The position numbers and the translations under genes are program-made. A model generated the notes under the pieces. The model was not told the origin of the DNA. It saw only the letters and a list, made by a program, of their open reading frames with translations, and made no database searches. From an uncultured Roseovarius sp. (lineage in GTDB: Bacteria; Pseudomonadota; Alphaproteobacteria; Rhodobacterales; Rhodobacteraceae): a DNA stretch of 34,663 bases. Shown here one piece after another: positions 23,981 through 32,557 of the stretch; within the stretch, counting starts at the first letter, position 1, and every line of letters begins with the position of its first letter. The stretch is taken from the NCBI GenBank assembly GCA_934501475.1, contig CAKSUL010000019.1:1-34663 (forward strand), read 5' to 3'.

Positions 23981-24643
23981 ATGTCCAGATTGAAGCAGAT
24001 CGACCTTGGACTGATGGCGCTGATCGTGCTGTCGCTGGCGGCGGCGGTCGTGATCTCATTGTGGGACAAGGAATATTTCTGGGGCACCTTCGCGCGCGAA
24101 GACGGCATCGTGGAATGGGGCACGGCCCTGTTCCTGCTGGTGGCGGGTCTGGTTCTGGGGCGGCACATGCTGTCCCTCAACGCCAGCGGGCGGCGCGGCG
24201 CGGCGGTCTTGATGGGGTTTTATGCGCTGCTGTTCTTTCTGGCCGCCGGAGAAGAGATTTCCTGGGGGCAGCGCATTGTCGGCTGGGAATCGGGCGAGTT
24301 CTTTCAGCAGCACAACAAGCAGGTCGAGACGAATTTTCACAATCTTGTCGTTGGCGATGTGCATCTGACCAAGACGCTGTTCGGTCCGGTCCTGACCTTC
24401 GTGATCCTGATGTATCTGGTGGTCCTGCCGCTGCTTTATACCCGGAATGCGCGGATTGCGGCGCTGGCCGACCGCTTTGTCGTGCCGGTGCCCTGGCTGC
24501 GCCACGGGATCATTGCGATCATCGCCAGCGTGGTCATCGCGCTGCTGGACGTGAACCGCAAATGGGAGGTCTATGAGCTGGTTTTCGCCCTGCTTGTGGT
24601 GTCGATCTTCCTGCTGCCGCAGAACCGCGACAAGCTCAGATGA
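23981..24643 (+). CDS. Multi-pass membrane protein with EEISWGQR motif
   Basis: A 220-residue protein with about six membrane helices. The conserved core reads FLAAGEEISWGQRIVGWESG followed by EFFQQHNKQVETNFHNL, a combination I have seen in unnamed bacterial membrane proteins. The paired acidic residues with Trp-Gly-Gln-Arg, and the NxQxExNxHN string, look like an active or metal-binding site in the membrane, but no activity is known to me. ATG 23981 is the best family start, although no strong ribosome site is visible. The last 8 bases overlap the end of the convergent aspartoacylase-like gene. Confidence 0.82.
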   Translation: MSRLKQIDLGLMALIVLSLAAAVVISLWDKEYFWGTFAREDGIVEWGTALFLLVAGLVLGRHMLSLNASGRRGAAVLMGFYALLFFLAAGEEISWGQRIVGWESGEFFQQHNKQVETNFHNLVVGDVHLTKTLFGPVLTFVILMYLVVLPLLYTRNARIAALADRFVVPVPWLRHGIIAIIASVVIALLDVNRKWEVYELVFALLVVSIFLLPQNRDKLR

Positions 24644-25664
24644 TTTCGTCCTCGTCAAACAGCGGTGCCGCCTCGAGCGCGTCGCTGACCCCTTCGGCGG
24701 CGGCGTCGCCGCGTGCGGTTTCGGCGATGTGGAACAGCGCGTCGCCCTCATAGACCACCGGCATGTTGGTGCGCCCGATGATGATGCCGGTGCGGTCGGT
24801 GATCACCTCGACCTCGCTGTCGCCGAACGGGTTCGACACCGCCCCCAGAACGGTGCCGGGGCACACGGTGTCCCCGATGGTCAGATAGCCGCGGAACAGC
24901 CCGCCGAGCGGTGCGCGCTGCCAGCTTGAGGCGCTGCACATCACCGAGCCGTTGCGCGCCCGCGGCACGCCCTTGCGCGGGATCATCCCGAGGTGGTGCA
25001 TCACCCGCAACGTGCCCGCAACACCCGCCCGCGCCGCCAGTTCATCAAAGCGGAGCCCCTCGCCCGCCTCATAGAGCAGCACATCGACGCCGGCCTCTTC
25101 CGCGGCCATGCGCAGCGATCCGTCGCGCAGTCTGGAATGCATCATCACCGGCGCACCGAACGCCTCGGCCAGGGCGCGCAGGCGCGGATTGCCGGGGGTC
25201 AGGCGCAGCTGGGGCATGTTGGTGCGGTGAATGGCCGCCGAATGCAGATCAATCCCGACATCGGCGCGCCTGACCACTTCCTCCATGAAGATATGCGCCA
25301 GTTGCGACGCCATCGACCCTTCGCTGAGCCCGGGAAAACAGCGGTTCAGATCGCGCCGGTCCGGCAGATAGCGCGCATGGTTGAGAAAGCCGAACGTGTT
25401 GACGATCGGCACCGCAAGCAGCGTGCCCGCCATCGTCCTGAGCGCCCCGGCCCTGAGCAGGCGGCGCACGATCTCGACGCCGATCACCTCATCGCCGTGG
25501 ATCGCCGCCGAGATGAACAGAACCGGCCCCGGACGTTTGCCATGCACCACATGCACCGACAGGTTGACCGGCGTGTGATTGGACAGGGCGCTGACCGGTA
25601 TCTCCACCGTGGCGCGGGTGCCGGGGGCGATGGACTGGCCGCTGATCTCGAAGGCGGGGCGCAT
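24636..25664 (-). CDS. Succinylglutamate desuccinylase/aspartoacylase family hydrolase
   Basis: A 342-residue zinc hydrolase of the M14-like AstE/AspA group, which removes acyl groups from amino-acid or similar amides. Zinc ligands are in AAIHGDEVIG (H and E) and the distal His of DVGIDLHSA; substrate-binding DRRDLNRCFPG is intact. The C-terminal domain has a biotinyl-lipoyl-like beta region (GYLTIGDTVCPGTVLGAVS), and the tail is acidic (LFDEDEII). ATG 25664 has AAGGA 7 bases upstream; ATG 25721 overlaps the previous gene. It lies 40 bases after an unrecognised gene and downstream of the ABC importer, so it might process the imported compound (inference). Confidence 0.87.
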   Translation of the reverse strand: MRPAFEISGQSIAPGTRATVEIPVSALSNHTPVNLSVHVVHGKRPGPVLFISAAIHGDEVIGVEIVRRLLRAGALRTMAGTLLAVPIVNTFGFLNHARYLPDRRDLNRCFPGLSEGSMASQLAHIFMEEVVRRADVGIDLHSAAIHRTNMPQLRLTPGNPRLRALAEAFGAPVMMHSRLRDGSLRMAAEEAGVDVLLYEAGEGLRFDELAARAGVAGTLRVMHHLGMIPRKGVPRARNGSVMCSASSWQRAPLGGLFRGYLTIGDTVCPGTVLGAVSNPFGDSEVEVITDRTGIIIGRTNMPVVYEGDALFHIAETARGDAAAEGVSDALEAAPLFDEDEII

Positions 25665-25704
25665 GAAGGGTCCTTGCAACTGGTCTGGGGGGTGCGCGGC
25701 GCGC

Positions 25705-26226
25705 TCAGTCGGCGTGTTCATGCCCCATTTTGTTGCGCCGCAGGAACATCAGACCCATCAATTCCAGCCCGGAGGCCATGGAATCGATCAGCACTTCGGC
25801 CAGTTTCTGCGTCGACAGGCCACCCTTGTGCAAGAACACCTCATCGGGCATCTCGATCACCCCGAGGGTGGTGCAGGATTTGAAGTTCTTCTGCAGATGC
25901 CCACAGACCCAATCCATGTTCATCTGCAACGGCACCTTCAGGAAATTGCTGGGCTTGGTGTGCCAGATCGAGATTCCGTTGTCATCGACCATGTTGAAGC
26001 TGAAATTCACCCCGTCATTGCGGCGGAATTCGTTCACCGTGATGGTGCGCGCGATATTCTGGCAGCACTCGAACACATCCTCGAACTGATCCGAGGCGTA
26101 AGGTTCGCTTGCCGTGGTTTCGGCCCCGTGGCCCTTGTAGGTCACGCTGATGGTGCCGGTGCCATCGTCATTCGGGCTGACCGACACCTTCTTGATCTGC
26201 AACTCGTAGAGTTCGGGTTCATACAT
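25705..26226 (-). CDS. Unrecognised 173-residue protein between importer and hydrolase
   Basis: A soluble protein starting MYEPELYELQIKKVSVSPND, with a beta-rich first half and FKSCTTLGVIEMPDEVFLHK in the second, ending with helix SMASGLELMGLMFLRRN and a His/Asp tail (GHEHAD). I do not recognise a family. It has no signal peptide and no clear membrane helix. Start ATG 26226 is well supported by AAGGAGA about 7 bases upstream; the longer frame to 26352 is probably not translated. It sits 168 bases after the ATPase gene in the same direction and 40 bases before the hydrolase gene. Confidence 0.75.
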   Translation of the reverse strand: MYEPELYELQIKKVSVSPNDDGTGTISVTYKGHGAETTASEPYASDQFEDVFECCQNIARTITVNEFRRNDGVNFSFNMVDDNGISIWHTKPSNFLKVPLQMNMDWVCGHLQKNFKSCTTLGVIEMPDEVFLHKGGLSTQKLAEVLIDSMASGLELMGLMFLRRNKMGHEHAD

Positions 26227-26394
26227 GTGGATGTCTCCTTGTTCCATCGGCGGCGAGGGGTGCCGGTGGCGACAGGCCCGCCTTTGACCCTTCATATAGA
26301 CCGCCGCGTGCGCGGCTGCTATCGAATTTTGAAATTCGCGGCCTGCGGGCATGGACGGGGTCGGCGGCGGGGTCGCGGATGGGTCGGGGCGGGA

Positions 26395-27495
26395 TCAGCC
26401 GGAAAAGGCCTGCATGGTGCGTGCGGCCCAGCTGAGCGCGACGGATTGGCCCGACAGGAATTCGGCCTCGTCCTCGCCGATCGGGTGACGCGCAACAAGC
26501 GTGCCGAAACCCGCAATCGCGATGCACAGCCGGACGTGATCGCCGTGATAGACCACCTCTGTCACGGTGCCGGAAAACTGGTTCTCGTGATGCGGGCGCG
26601 GTGGAATCGCGATGGTTTCGGGGCGCAGCATGAGCGTGACCGCCTGCCCCACCCCGGCGCCGTGCGAGCCGGCCCGCACGATCTCCCCGCCGGCCGTGGT
26701 GGCCACTTGCGCGATGCCGTCCGCCAGCGCGATCACCTTGGCGGCAAGGCGGTTGTTCTCGCCCATGAACGAGGCGACAAAGGCGCTGGCCGGGTTGGAA
26801 TAGACATCGCGCGGCGTGCCGATCTGCTGAAGGCGGCCCGCGTCGAACACCGCGATACGGTCGGACATGGTCAGCGCCTCGCCCTGATCATGGGTGACAT
26901 AGAGCATGGCAATGCCCAGTTCGGCGTGCAGGCGCTTGATCTCGAGCTGCATATGTTCGCGCAGCTGCTTGTCCAGCGCGCCCAGCGGTTCATCCATCAG
27001 CACCATGCGCGGCGCAAAGACCAGCGCGCGGGCCAGCGCGACGCGCTGTTGCTCCCCGCCCGACAACTGCCGTGGCATCCGGTCGGCCAGCCGGGTCAGC
27101 TTGACCATGTCGAGGGTCTTGCGCACGGCGGCGGCAATGTCGGATTTGCCCACCCCGCGCATCCGCAACGGAAAGCCCAGATTGTCCGCCACGCTCATAT
27201 GCGGGAACAGCGCATAGTTCTGGAACACGATGCCGAAATCGCGCCTGTAGGTCGGGACCTTGTTCAGCGGGGCGCCGTCAAACAGGATGGTGCCCCGCGT
27301 CGGTGTCTCGAACCCGGCCAGCATCATCAGAATCGTGGTCTTGCCCGATCCCGACGGGCCCAGCAGGGTCAGAAACTCGCCCCGGCGGATCTGCAGATGC
27401 AGGTCATCGACGACCTTGGCCGCCCCGTCATAGGCCTTGTCTATGCCGTCAAAGACGACCAGAGGGGCGGTGCTGTCATGCATGTCCGGCCTCAT
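26395..27495 (-). CDS. PotA-like ABC transporter ATP-binding protein
   Basis: A 366-residue ATPase energising import. Walker A is GPSGSGKTT (residues 46-54), the signature is LSGGEQQRVALARAL, and Walker B is RMVLMDEPLGALD with a downstream H-loop (YVTHDQGEAL). The last 100 residues form a TOBE-type regulatory domain. It resembles spermidine/putrescine or related (PotA-type) importers. The start ATG overlaps the stop of the second permease gene (ATGA), so they are coupled. It is the fourth gene of the four-gene importer operon. Confidence 0.92.
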   Translation of the reverse strand: MRPDMHDSTAPLVVFDGIDKAYDGAAKVVDDLHLQIRRGEFLTLLGPSGSGKTTILMMLAGFETPTRGTILFDGAPLNKVPTYRRDFGIVFQNYALFPHMSVADNLGFPLRMRGVGKSDIAAAVRKTLDMVKLTRLADRMPRQLSGGEQQRVALARALVFAPRMVLMDEPLGALDKQLREHMQLEIKRLHAELGIAMLYVTHDQGEALTMSDRIAVFDAGRLQQIGTPRDVYSNPASAFVASFMGENNRLAAKVIALADGIAQVATTAGGEIVRAGSHGAGVGQAVTLMLRPETIAIPPRPHHENQFSGTVTEVVYHGDHVRLCIAIAGFGTLVARHPIGEDEAEFLSGQSVALSWAARTMQAFSG

Positions 27496-28289
27496 TCGCG
27501 GGTGCGTCGTGCGGTCAGGCGCTGGCCCCGGCGGCGCACGGCCTCGGTCACGAACAGCATGAAGAACGACAACAGGATCATGATTACCGCCGCGGCGGTG
27601 ATGGTCGGGCTGATAAACTCGCGCAGGCCGGCAAACATCTGACGCGGCAGGGTGAATTCTCCGGGGCTGGTGATGAAGATGGCGATCACCAACTCATCAA
27701 AGGAGGTGGCGAAGGCAAAGATCGCGCCCGCCACCACGCCGGGAAGGATCATCGGCAGAACCACCTCGCGAAAGGCGGTGACAGGCGGCGCGCCCAGCGA
27801 CAGCGCCCCGCGCATCAGGTTGGCATCAAAGGTCTGAAGCGACGCCAGCACCGTGATCACCACATAGGGCGTCGCGATGATCGTATGGGCCAGGATCAGC
27901 CCCCACAGCGAATTTGCCAGCCCGATGACCGAGAACGCCAGATACATCGACGCGGCGGTCACGATCAGCGGCACCACCATCGGCAGCGACAGCGCGGCCA
28001 GCACCGCCCGCTTGCCGCGGAACTGGCTGAGGTTGATGCCATAGGCCGCCATCGTGCCCAGTACCGTCGCAAGTATCATCGTCGCGAAACCGACGACAAA
28101 ACTGTTTCTGGTCGCTTTCAGCCAGCGCTCGTCAAGGAAGAAATCCTGATACCATTGCAGCGAATAGCCCGGCACCGGCAGGGTCAGGATATTGCCCGAC
28201 GAAAAGGACAGCGGAAAGATCACCAGAAGCGGCGCCACCAGAAACGCCAGGATCACCCAGGCCAGGATCGCGATTGCATGGCGCCCCAT
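27492..28289 (-). CDS. PotC-like ABC transporter permease
   Basis: A 265-residue inner membrane permease with six helices and the cytoplasmic EAA loop (GALSLGAPPVTAFREVVLPM) that docks on the ATPase. Typical of the second permease of polyamine-type importers. It starts one base after the stop of the first permease gene and its own stop overlaps the ATPase start, so it is tightly co-translated. Confidence 0.92.
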   Translation of the reverse strand: MGRHAIAILAWVILAFLVAPLLVIFPLSFSSGNILTLPVPGYSLQWYQDFFLDERWLKATRNSFVVGFATMILATVLGTMAAYGINLSQFRGKRAVLAALSLPMVVPLIVTAASMYLAFSVIGLANSLWGLILAHTIIATPYVVITVLASLQTFDANLMRGALSLGAPPVTAFREVVLPMILPGVVAGAIFAFATSFDELVIAIFITSPGEFTLPRQMFAGLREFISPTITAAAVIMILLSFFMLFVTEAVRRRGQRLTARRTRE

Positions 28290-28290
28290 C

Positions 28291-29508
28291 TCAGCCCCCT
28301 GCCCGGATCGCGCCGCCCGGCATGGTCAGCAGCCGGCGCGCGACAATGATCAGCCCCCCGGTCAACACCAGCAGCAACAGCGACAGCGCCGCCGCCATGC
28401 CGAAATTGATCGACTGGTTGGTGAAGAAGGCGATGTAATAGCTGATCATCTGATCCTGCAACCCGCCCACCAGCGCGGGCGTGACGTAAAACCCCAGCGA
28501 CAGCATGAAGACGATCACCGCCCCCGCCGCGACGCCGGGCATGGTCAGCGGCAGGTAAACCGACAGGAATTGCCGCCAGGGCGGCGCGCCAAGGGACGCG
28601 GCGGCCTTCAGGAATTGCGGCCCCTGCCGTTTCATCACGCCATATAGCGGCAGGATCTGGAACGGCAACAGCACATGCACCATCGCCACATAGACCGCGA
28701 ACCGGGTAAAGATCAGCTGAACAGGCTCGCTCAGCACCCCCGCGCCGACAAGGGCACCATTGAGCGGCCCTTCGCGCTGCAACAGGATGAACCACGCCGT
28801 CGTGCGCACCAGGATCGAGGTCCAGAACGGGATCAGCACCAGCAACAGAACATACCCCGCAGCCCGGTCCGACAGGGTCGAGATATAGTAGGCCACCGGA
28901 TAGCCCAGCACGGCGCAGATCGCGGTCACGCAGATGCTGATCCAGAAGGTGCGCTGGAACAGGTCCAGAAAGATCGCCATGTCACCGGCCACGGGCACGA
29001 TCGCGCCATCCGGCGCGGTTTTCAGGTCCAGCGCGCGCAACAGATAGCTGGCGGTCAGCGGGTTCGAATGCTGCCGGATCAGGGTCCATATCCGCGCATC
29101 GCCCCATTCGGGCAGCGCGGCGGGCAGGCTCTCGCGATAGGGCGGCTGCAGGTCGTCCACGACCCGGCGCAGCTTCATCATCTGCGCGCGTGCGCCGTTC
29201 TCCTCAAAGTTCAGACGCCGCGTCATCGCGCCGAAATCATGGGCCGAGCGCCCGTTTCTGACATCCTCGATCAAGGCGGCAAAGGCCGCTTCGGGCGGCG
29301 GGGCATCCGCGTCGGCCTGCCAATCCCTCAACGCCACGACGGTGCGCGGCAGGGCGGTTGTCACCTCGGGGTTTTGCACGGCCTTGATCAGGGTATAGCC
29401 GATGGGTGCAAGGAATCCGATCACCACCAGCAACAGTAGGGGCGCGATCAGCATCCAGGATATCGTCACTCGTGATACCATCTTGGCCCCTGTCACAGGC
29501 CGCGCCAC
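28291..29508 (-). CDS. PotB-like ABC transporter permease with long periplasmic insert
   Basis: A 405-residue permease, about 120 residues longer than E. coli PotB. After the first helix (LLLLVVIGFLAPIGYTLI) there is a hydrophilic segment of roughly 125 residues (about 38-165, including ALRDWQADADAPPPEAAFAA), expected in the periplasm. The usual helices and the EAA loop (AASLGAPPWRQFLSVYLPLT) follow. It is the first permease of the importer, 30 bases after the binding protein. The insert may contact the binding protein or substrate (inference). Confidence 0.9.
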   Translation of the reverse strand: MARPVTGAKMVSRVTISWMLIAPLLLLVVIGFLAPIGYTLIKAVQNPEVTTALPRTVVALRDWQADADAPPPEAAFAALIEDVRNGRSAHDFGAMTRRLNFEENGARAQMMKLRRVVDDLQPPYRESLPAALPEWGDARIWTLIRQHSNPLTASYLLRALDLKTAPDGAIVPVAGDMAIFLDLFQRTFWISICVTAICAVLGYPVAYYISTLSDRAAGYVLLLVLIPFWTSILVRTTAWFILLQREGPLNGALVGAGVLSEPVQLIFTRFAVYVAMVHVLLPFQILPLYGVMKRQGPQFLKAAASLGAPPWRQFLSVYLPLTMPGVAAGAVIVFMLSLGFYVTPALVGGLQDQMISYYIAFFTNQSINFGMAAALSLLLLVLTGGLIIVARRLLTMPGGAIRAGG

Positions 29509-29538
29509 AGAGTGGCGGCGCGGCCCATCACCATCCGA

Positions 29539-30591
29539 TTATTGCGCCGCCCAGGAAGTGAATTTCGCCTCCAGTTCATCGCCATGTTCGATCCAGAATT
29601 CGGTGCTGATGAACAGGCCCTCATCGGCGTGGTTCAGCACCATCCCCGGATTGGCCGCCTGCAATTCGGGATCGGCGTTGACCTCGCGGTTGGCGGGTGA
29701 GATCGGCCAGACGGCGGCCTGCGCGCGCAAGGGCGCGGCATCGGTGATCCAGTCGATCATGCGCATCGCCTCCTCCTGCATCGGCGTGCCCTCGATCACC
29801 GCCCAATAATCGATCGAATACATCAGTGTCGGCCAGTTCAGCGCGTAATCCGCCCCTTCGGAATTGGCGCGAATCACCCGGCCGGTATAGCCAAAGGCAA
29901 AATCTACCTCACCCGACCCGATCAGTTGCAGCGGCTGCGCGCCCGATCGCCACCAGACCAGATCATCCTTGATCATGTCCAGCCTGGCAAAGGCGCGGCT
30001 GACCCCCTCATCGGTTGCCAGCACGTCATAGACATCGCCCCTGGCCACGCCATCGGCGATCAATGCGGCCTCCAGCGTCATCTTGGGGCCGGTGCGCATC
30101 GCGCGTTTGCCAGGGAATTTCTCGGTGTCCCAGAACTCGGCTATGGTGGCGGGGCCGTTGGGGTGGCGCGCCTTGTCATAAAACATCGCAGCCCCCCATC
30201 CGGTGCCGCCCACGCCGCAGTCATGGGTTGCGCCCTCGATGAATTTATCCGCATTTACAATGCTATAGTCGATGGGCGCGAACACGCCATCCTCGCAGCC
30301 GCGCACCAGTTCGGGTGCCTCGACCATGATGATGTCATAGGTGACATTGCCGGTTTCGGCCATGCCATAGATCTTGGCCATCTCGCCATTATAGACATCG
30401 TCGCTGACCGCGACGCCGCTGGCGGCCTCATAGGCGTCAAAAAGATGTGTGCGCGCGCTGTCCTGATAGCCACCGCCGAATCCGACAATCGTCAGATCCC
30501 GCGCGGTCGCGCCCGTCGCAAGGGCCATCGTCACCGTCAGCATCGCCGAAATTTTCATCGCCATCTTCATCATAAATCCCCGGTTGGTCAT
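29539..30591 (-). CDS. PotD-like periplasmic substrate-binding protein
   Basis: A 350-residue extracellular binding protein with a signal peptide (MTNRGFMMKMAMKISAML then TVTMALATGATA). The mature part begins RDLTIVGFGGGYQDSARTHL and has FAFGYTGRVIRAN and YSIDYWAVIEGTPMQEEAMR, matching the spermidine/putrescine-binding (SBP_bac_8/PotD) family. Start ATG 30591 has AAGGA upstream. First gene of the importer; the exact polyamine or related ligand is not decided by sequence. Confidence 0.9.
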   Translation of the reverse strand: MTNRGFMMKMAMKISAMLTVTMALATGATARDLTIVGFGGGYQDSARTHLFDAYEAASGVAVSDDVYNGEMAKIYGMAETGNVTYDIIMVEAPELVRGCEDGVFAPIDYSIVNADKFIEGATHDCGVGGTGWGAAMFYDKARHPNGPATIAEFWDTEKFPGKRAMRTGPKMTLEAALIADGVARGDVYDVLATDEGVSRAFARLDMIKDDLVWWRSGAQPLQLIGSGEVDFAFGYTGRVIRANSEGADYALNWPTLMYSIDYWAVIEGTPMQEEAMRMIDWITDAAPLRAQAAVWPISPANREVNADPELQAANPGMVLNHADEGLFISTEFWIEHGDELEAKFTSWAAQ

Positions 30592-30886
30592 GTTGGTCCT
30601 TGGCTCGGTTCCACAGTCGCCCACCTGTTACAGCATCGCGGTTGCGGCTACAAATTGATGCCGATCCCATATGACAAGTGTTGCGCCGTCGCCGCTCGGA
30701 CAGAACCCGCAGGATATAAGGCGCATGGGCGGAAATTGCCACAGCACAGATCATCTGCGCCGTAGCGTCGCAGAACCGATGTCATCGCGCGGGGCAATCG
30801 GGCACGGATCGTGCCGATGTTGCAGGCTGGGCGGCACGGACCGGGTCTGTCTCAGGCGGTGCGCGCGTCAGTTCACGCTGCGATGA
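30592..30886. other. 295-base region holding the importer promoter
   Basis: No gene. On the minus strand TTGTCA (near 30677) followed 17 bases later by TTTGTA is the best promoter-like pair for the importer, though the second box is weak. The other side is the 3' end region of the diguanylate cyclase gene. Confidence 0.35.
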
Positions 30887-31969
30887 TCATCTGCCGGCGT
30901 CGTCCCGGCGCCGATGTTGCACCCCGGCCCGGGGGGCGCCGTTTCGCAGCGCGGGCACATAGCCCACATGGCGCCCGCGCCCGCGCCGTTTGGCCGTGTA
31001 GAGCGCGAAATCCGCATCCTCCATCATCTGCGCCAGATCGGGCGTGGCATAATTGCAGGATATGACCGACCCGGCGCTGGCGGAAATCCGGCACTCCTGC
31101 CCCTTGAAGGATATCGGCTGTTCCAGTCGCGCGATCATCCGGCTGGCAATGTCATGGCCGCGCGCGGCATCGGTGATCTGCGAAAACACCAGCACGAATT
31201 CATCGCCACCAACCCGCGCCACCAGATCGCCCGCGCGCGTTTCCAGCAGCAACAGGCGCGCCACCTCTTGCAGGACATGATCGCCCGCCGCATGGCCCAT
31301 CGTGTCATTGACCGCCTTGAAGAAATCGAGATCCAGGTTCATCAGCACGAAATCCTGATCGGTCGCGATCATTCGGCCCAACACATGATCCAGCGCGCGG
31401 CGGTTCTTGAGCCCGGTCAGCGTGTCGGTAAACGCCTGTTCCTCGGCGGCGATCTTGGCCCCCTGAAGCCGCATGTTCAGCATGCGCGACGCCTTCATCG
31501 CGGCGGTCTTGGCCTCGACCAGATACAGCATTTCGATGGTCAGGTCGGTGGCGGCGAAATCGGCACCGCTCAGCGCGTAATCGCGCACCGCATCCAGGAT
31601 CGAGATCCCGAAGGACAGGTTCACGATCGCGCCGCCCGCAGGGCCAAATTCCCCCGATTCGGGCAGGGCAACCAACACCCCCTTGAGGGCGGTGCGCGCC
31701 GCATCGCAGGTCTGCAGATGCAGCCGGCTGCCGGCAAGCGCGCGCAACGCCCGCATCGTGCCGTCATTGCGCGGGCGGCGCAGCGTGAACATCTCACCAA
31801 AGCGGCGCCCGGTCATATCCTCATCCGGGCGCAGCCGGTGCAGGGTCGGACCCGCATGGACGATATACCCCTCGGCATCCAGAACCATGCTCATCGGGCA
31901 GAGCATATCCAGAAGGGCGGTGATATGGCCGATCTGATCCTCGGGCCGGGGCGGGCGGTCATGGCGCAT
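30887..31969 (-). CDS. GGDEF diguanylate cyclase with PAS/HNOBA-like input domain
   Basis: A 360-residue protein. Residues 1-130 form a PAS-like region (LCPMSMVLDAEGYIVHAGPT, then GRRFGEMFTLRRP) that resembles the heme-NO-binding-associated domain found beside H-NOX proteins. A short helix leads into the cyclase domain, whose active site GGDEF is at 254-258. The allosteric RxxD inhibition site (RAGD, 245-248) is present, so product inhibition is expected. It makes cyclic di-GMP. Its ATG (31967-31969) directly abuts the H-NOX-like stop codon (31970-31972), so the two are one operon and likely one signalling unit. Confidence 0.9.
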   Translation of the reverse strand: MRHDRPPRPEDQIGHITALLDMLCPMSMVLDAEGYIVHAGPTLHRLRPDEDMTGRRFGEMFTLRRPRNDGTMRALRALAGSRLHLQTCDAARTALKGVLVALPESGEFGPAGGAIVNLSFGISILDAVRDYALSGADFAATDLTIEMLYLVEAKTAAMKASRMLNMRLQGAKIAAEEQAFTDTLTGLKNRRALDHVLGRMIATDQDFVLMNLDLDFFKAVNDTMGHAAGDHVLQEVARLLLLETRAGDLVARVGGDEFVLVFSQITDAARGHDIASRMIARLEQPISFKGQECRISASAGSVISCNYATPDLAQMMEDADFALYTAKRRGRGRHVGYVPALRNGAPRAGVQHRRRDDAGR

Positions 31970-32557
31970 CTAACCCGCCCCCGCGCCCAGCTTGAAATCG
32001 CGCCCCGTGGCGTGGGTCATGTTCAGCAGCCGTATTTCCACGCTTTCGCGCCCCGCGCAGCCGCCCTTGTGCTCCAGCAGGGCCAGCGCGCCGTAATCAT
32101 CGGCCATGGCGCGCAACAGCCCGACGATGACATGACCAAAGCCGGGATGGCGGCCATGGCAGGTCAGGCTGTAGAAATCCGCGGCATGTTCGCGCAATTC
32201 CAGTCGGGGCAGGTCGATATCGGACACGGCAAGGCGCGCACGTTCGGGCAGATCATCCAGCGAATGCAGGAATTCGGTAAAGGTCACGCCGCCAAAGCGC
32301 AGCAGGCGGCGCAGCGATTCGACCCGCGGATTCGAGACGAGATAGGTGCCGATATCCTCAAGCACATCCGGTGTCGGCTTGCCCAGATGCGCCGACAGCG
32401 CCGCCAGCACCTGAAAGGTCAGCGCCTCATCATAGATCAGCATCGACTCGAACTCGGAAAACTCCAGCCCGGCATCCTGCACCACCTGCTGCCAGGCATC
32501 GCGCCCATAGGTGTCGCGGACAAACCTTTCGATTGCCCGATTGATCAAGCCGTGCAT
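31970..32557 (-). CDS. H-NOX-like (heme NO-binding fold) protein lacking the usual heme His
   Basis: A 195-residue protein with the H-NOX opening MHGLINRAIERFVRDTYGRD and AWQQVV, LEFSEFESMLIYDEALT, and LLRAMADDYGALALLEHK. In canonical H-NOX the heme ligand lies in an FLxxLDxxH pattern near residue 102-105; here it reads FLHSLDDLP with Pro104 at that place. The propionate-binding YxSxR motif appears reduced to TCHGR (132-136). Either heme binds differently, perhaps through H98 or H134, or the protein does not bind heme. ATG 32557 has GGAGG about 6 bases upstream. It is 64 bases downstream of the DUF4153-like gene. Confidence 0.85.
   Translation of the reverse strand: MHGLINRAIERFVRDTYGRDAWQQVVQDAGLEFSEFESMLIYDEALTFQVLAALSAHLGKPTPDVLEDIGTYLVSNPRVESLRRLLRFGGVTFTEFLHSLDDLPERARLAVSDIDLPRLELREHAADFYSLTCHGRHPGFGHVIVGLLRAMADDYGALALLEHKGGCAGRESVEIRLLNMTHATGRDFKLGAGAG

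Noticed and set aside
25579..27642. A 687-codon plus-strand frame
   Set aside because: It runs antisense to the hydrolase, orphan gene and ATPase; it has no family motifs and is rich in Arg/His/Gln as expected for shadows.
29050..29080. GGTTCGAAT string resembling a tRNA T-loop
   Set aside because: It lies inside the permease gene and no acceptor, D or anticodon arms can be formed around it.
30671..30886. 71-codon plus-strand frame between importer and cyclase genes
   Set aside because: No ribosome site or family similarity; composition is Arg/Cys-rich like a shadow frame.
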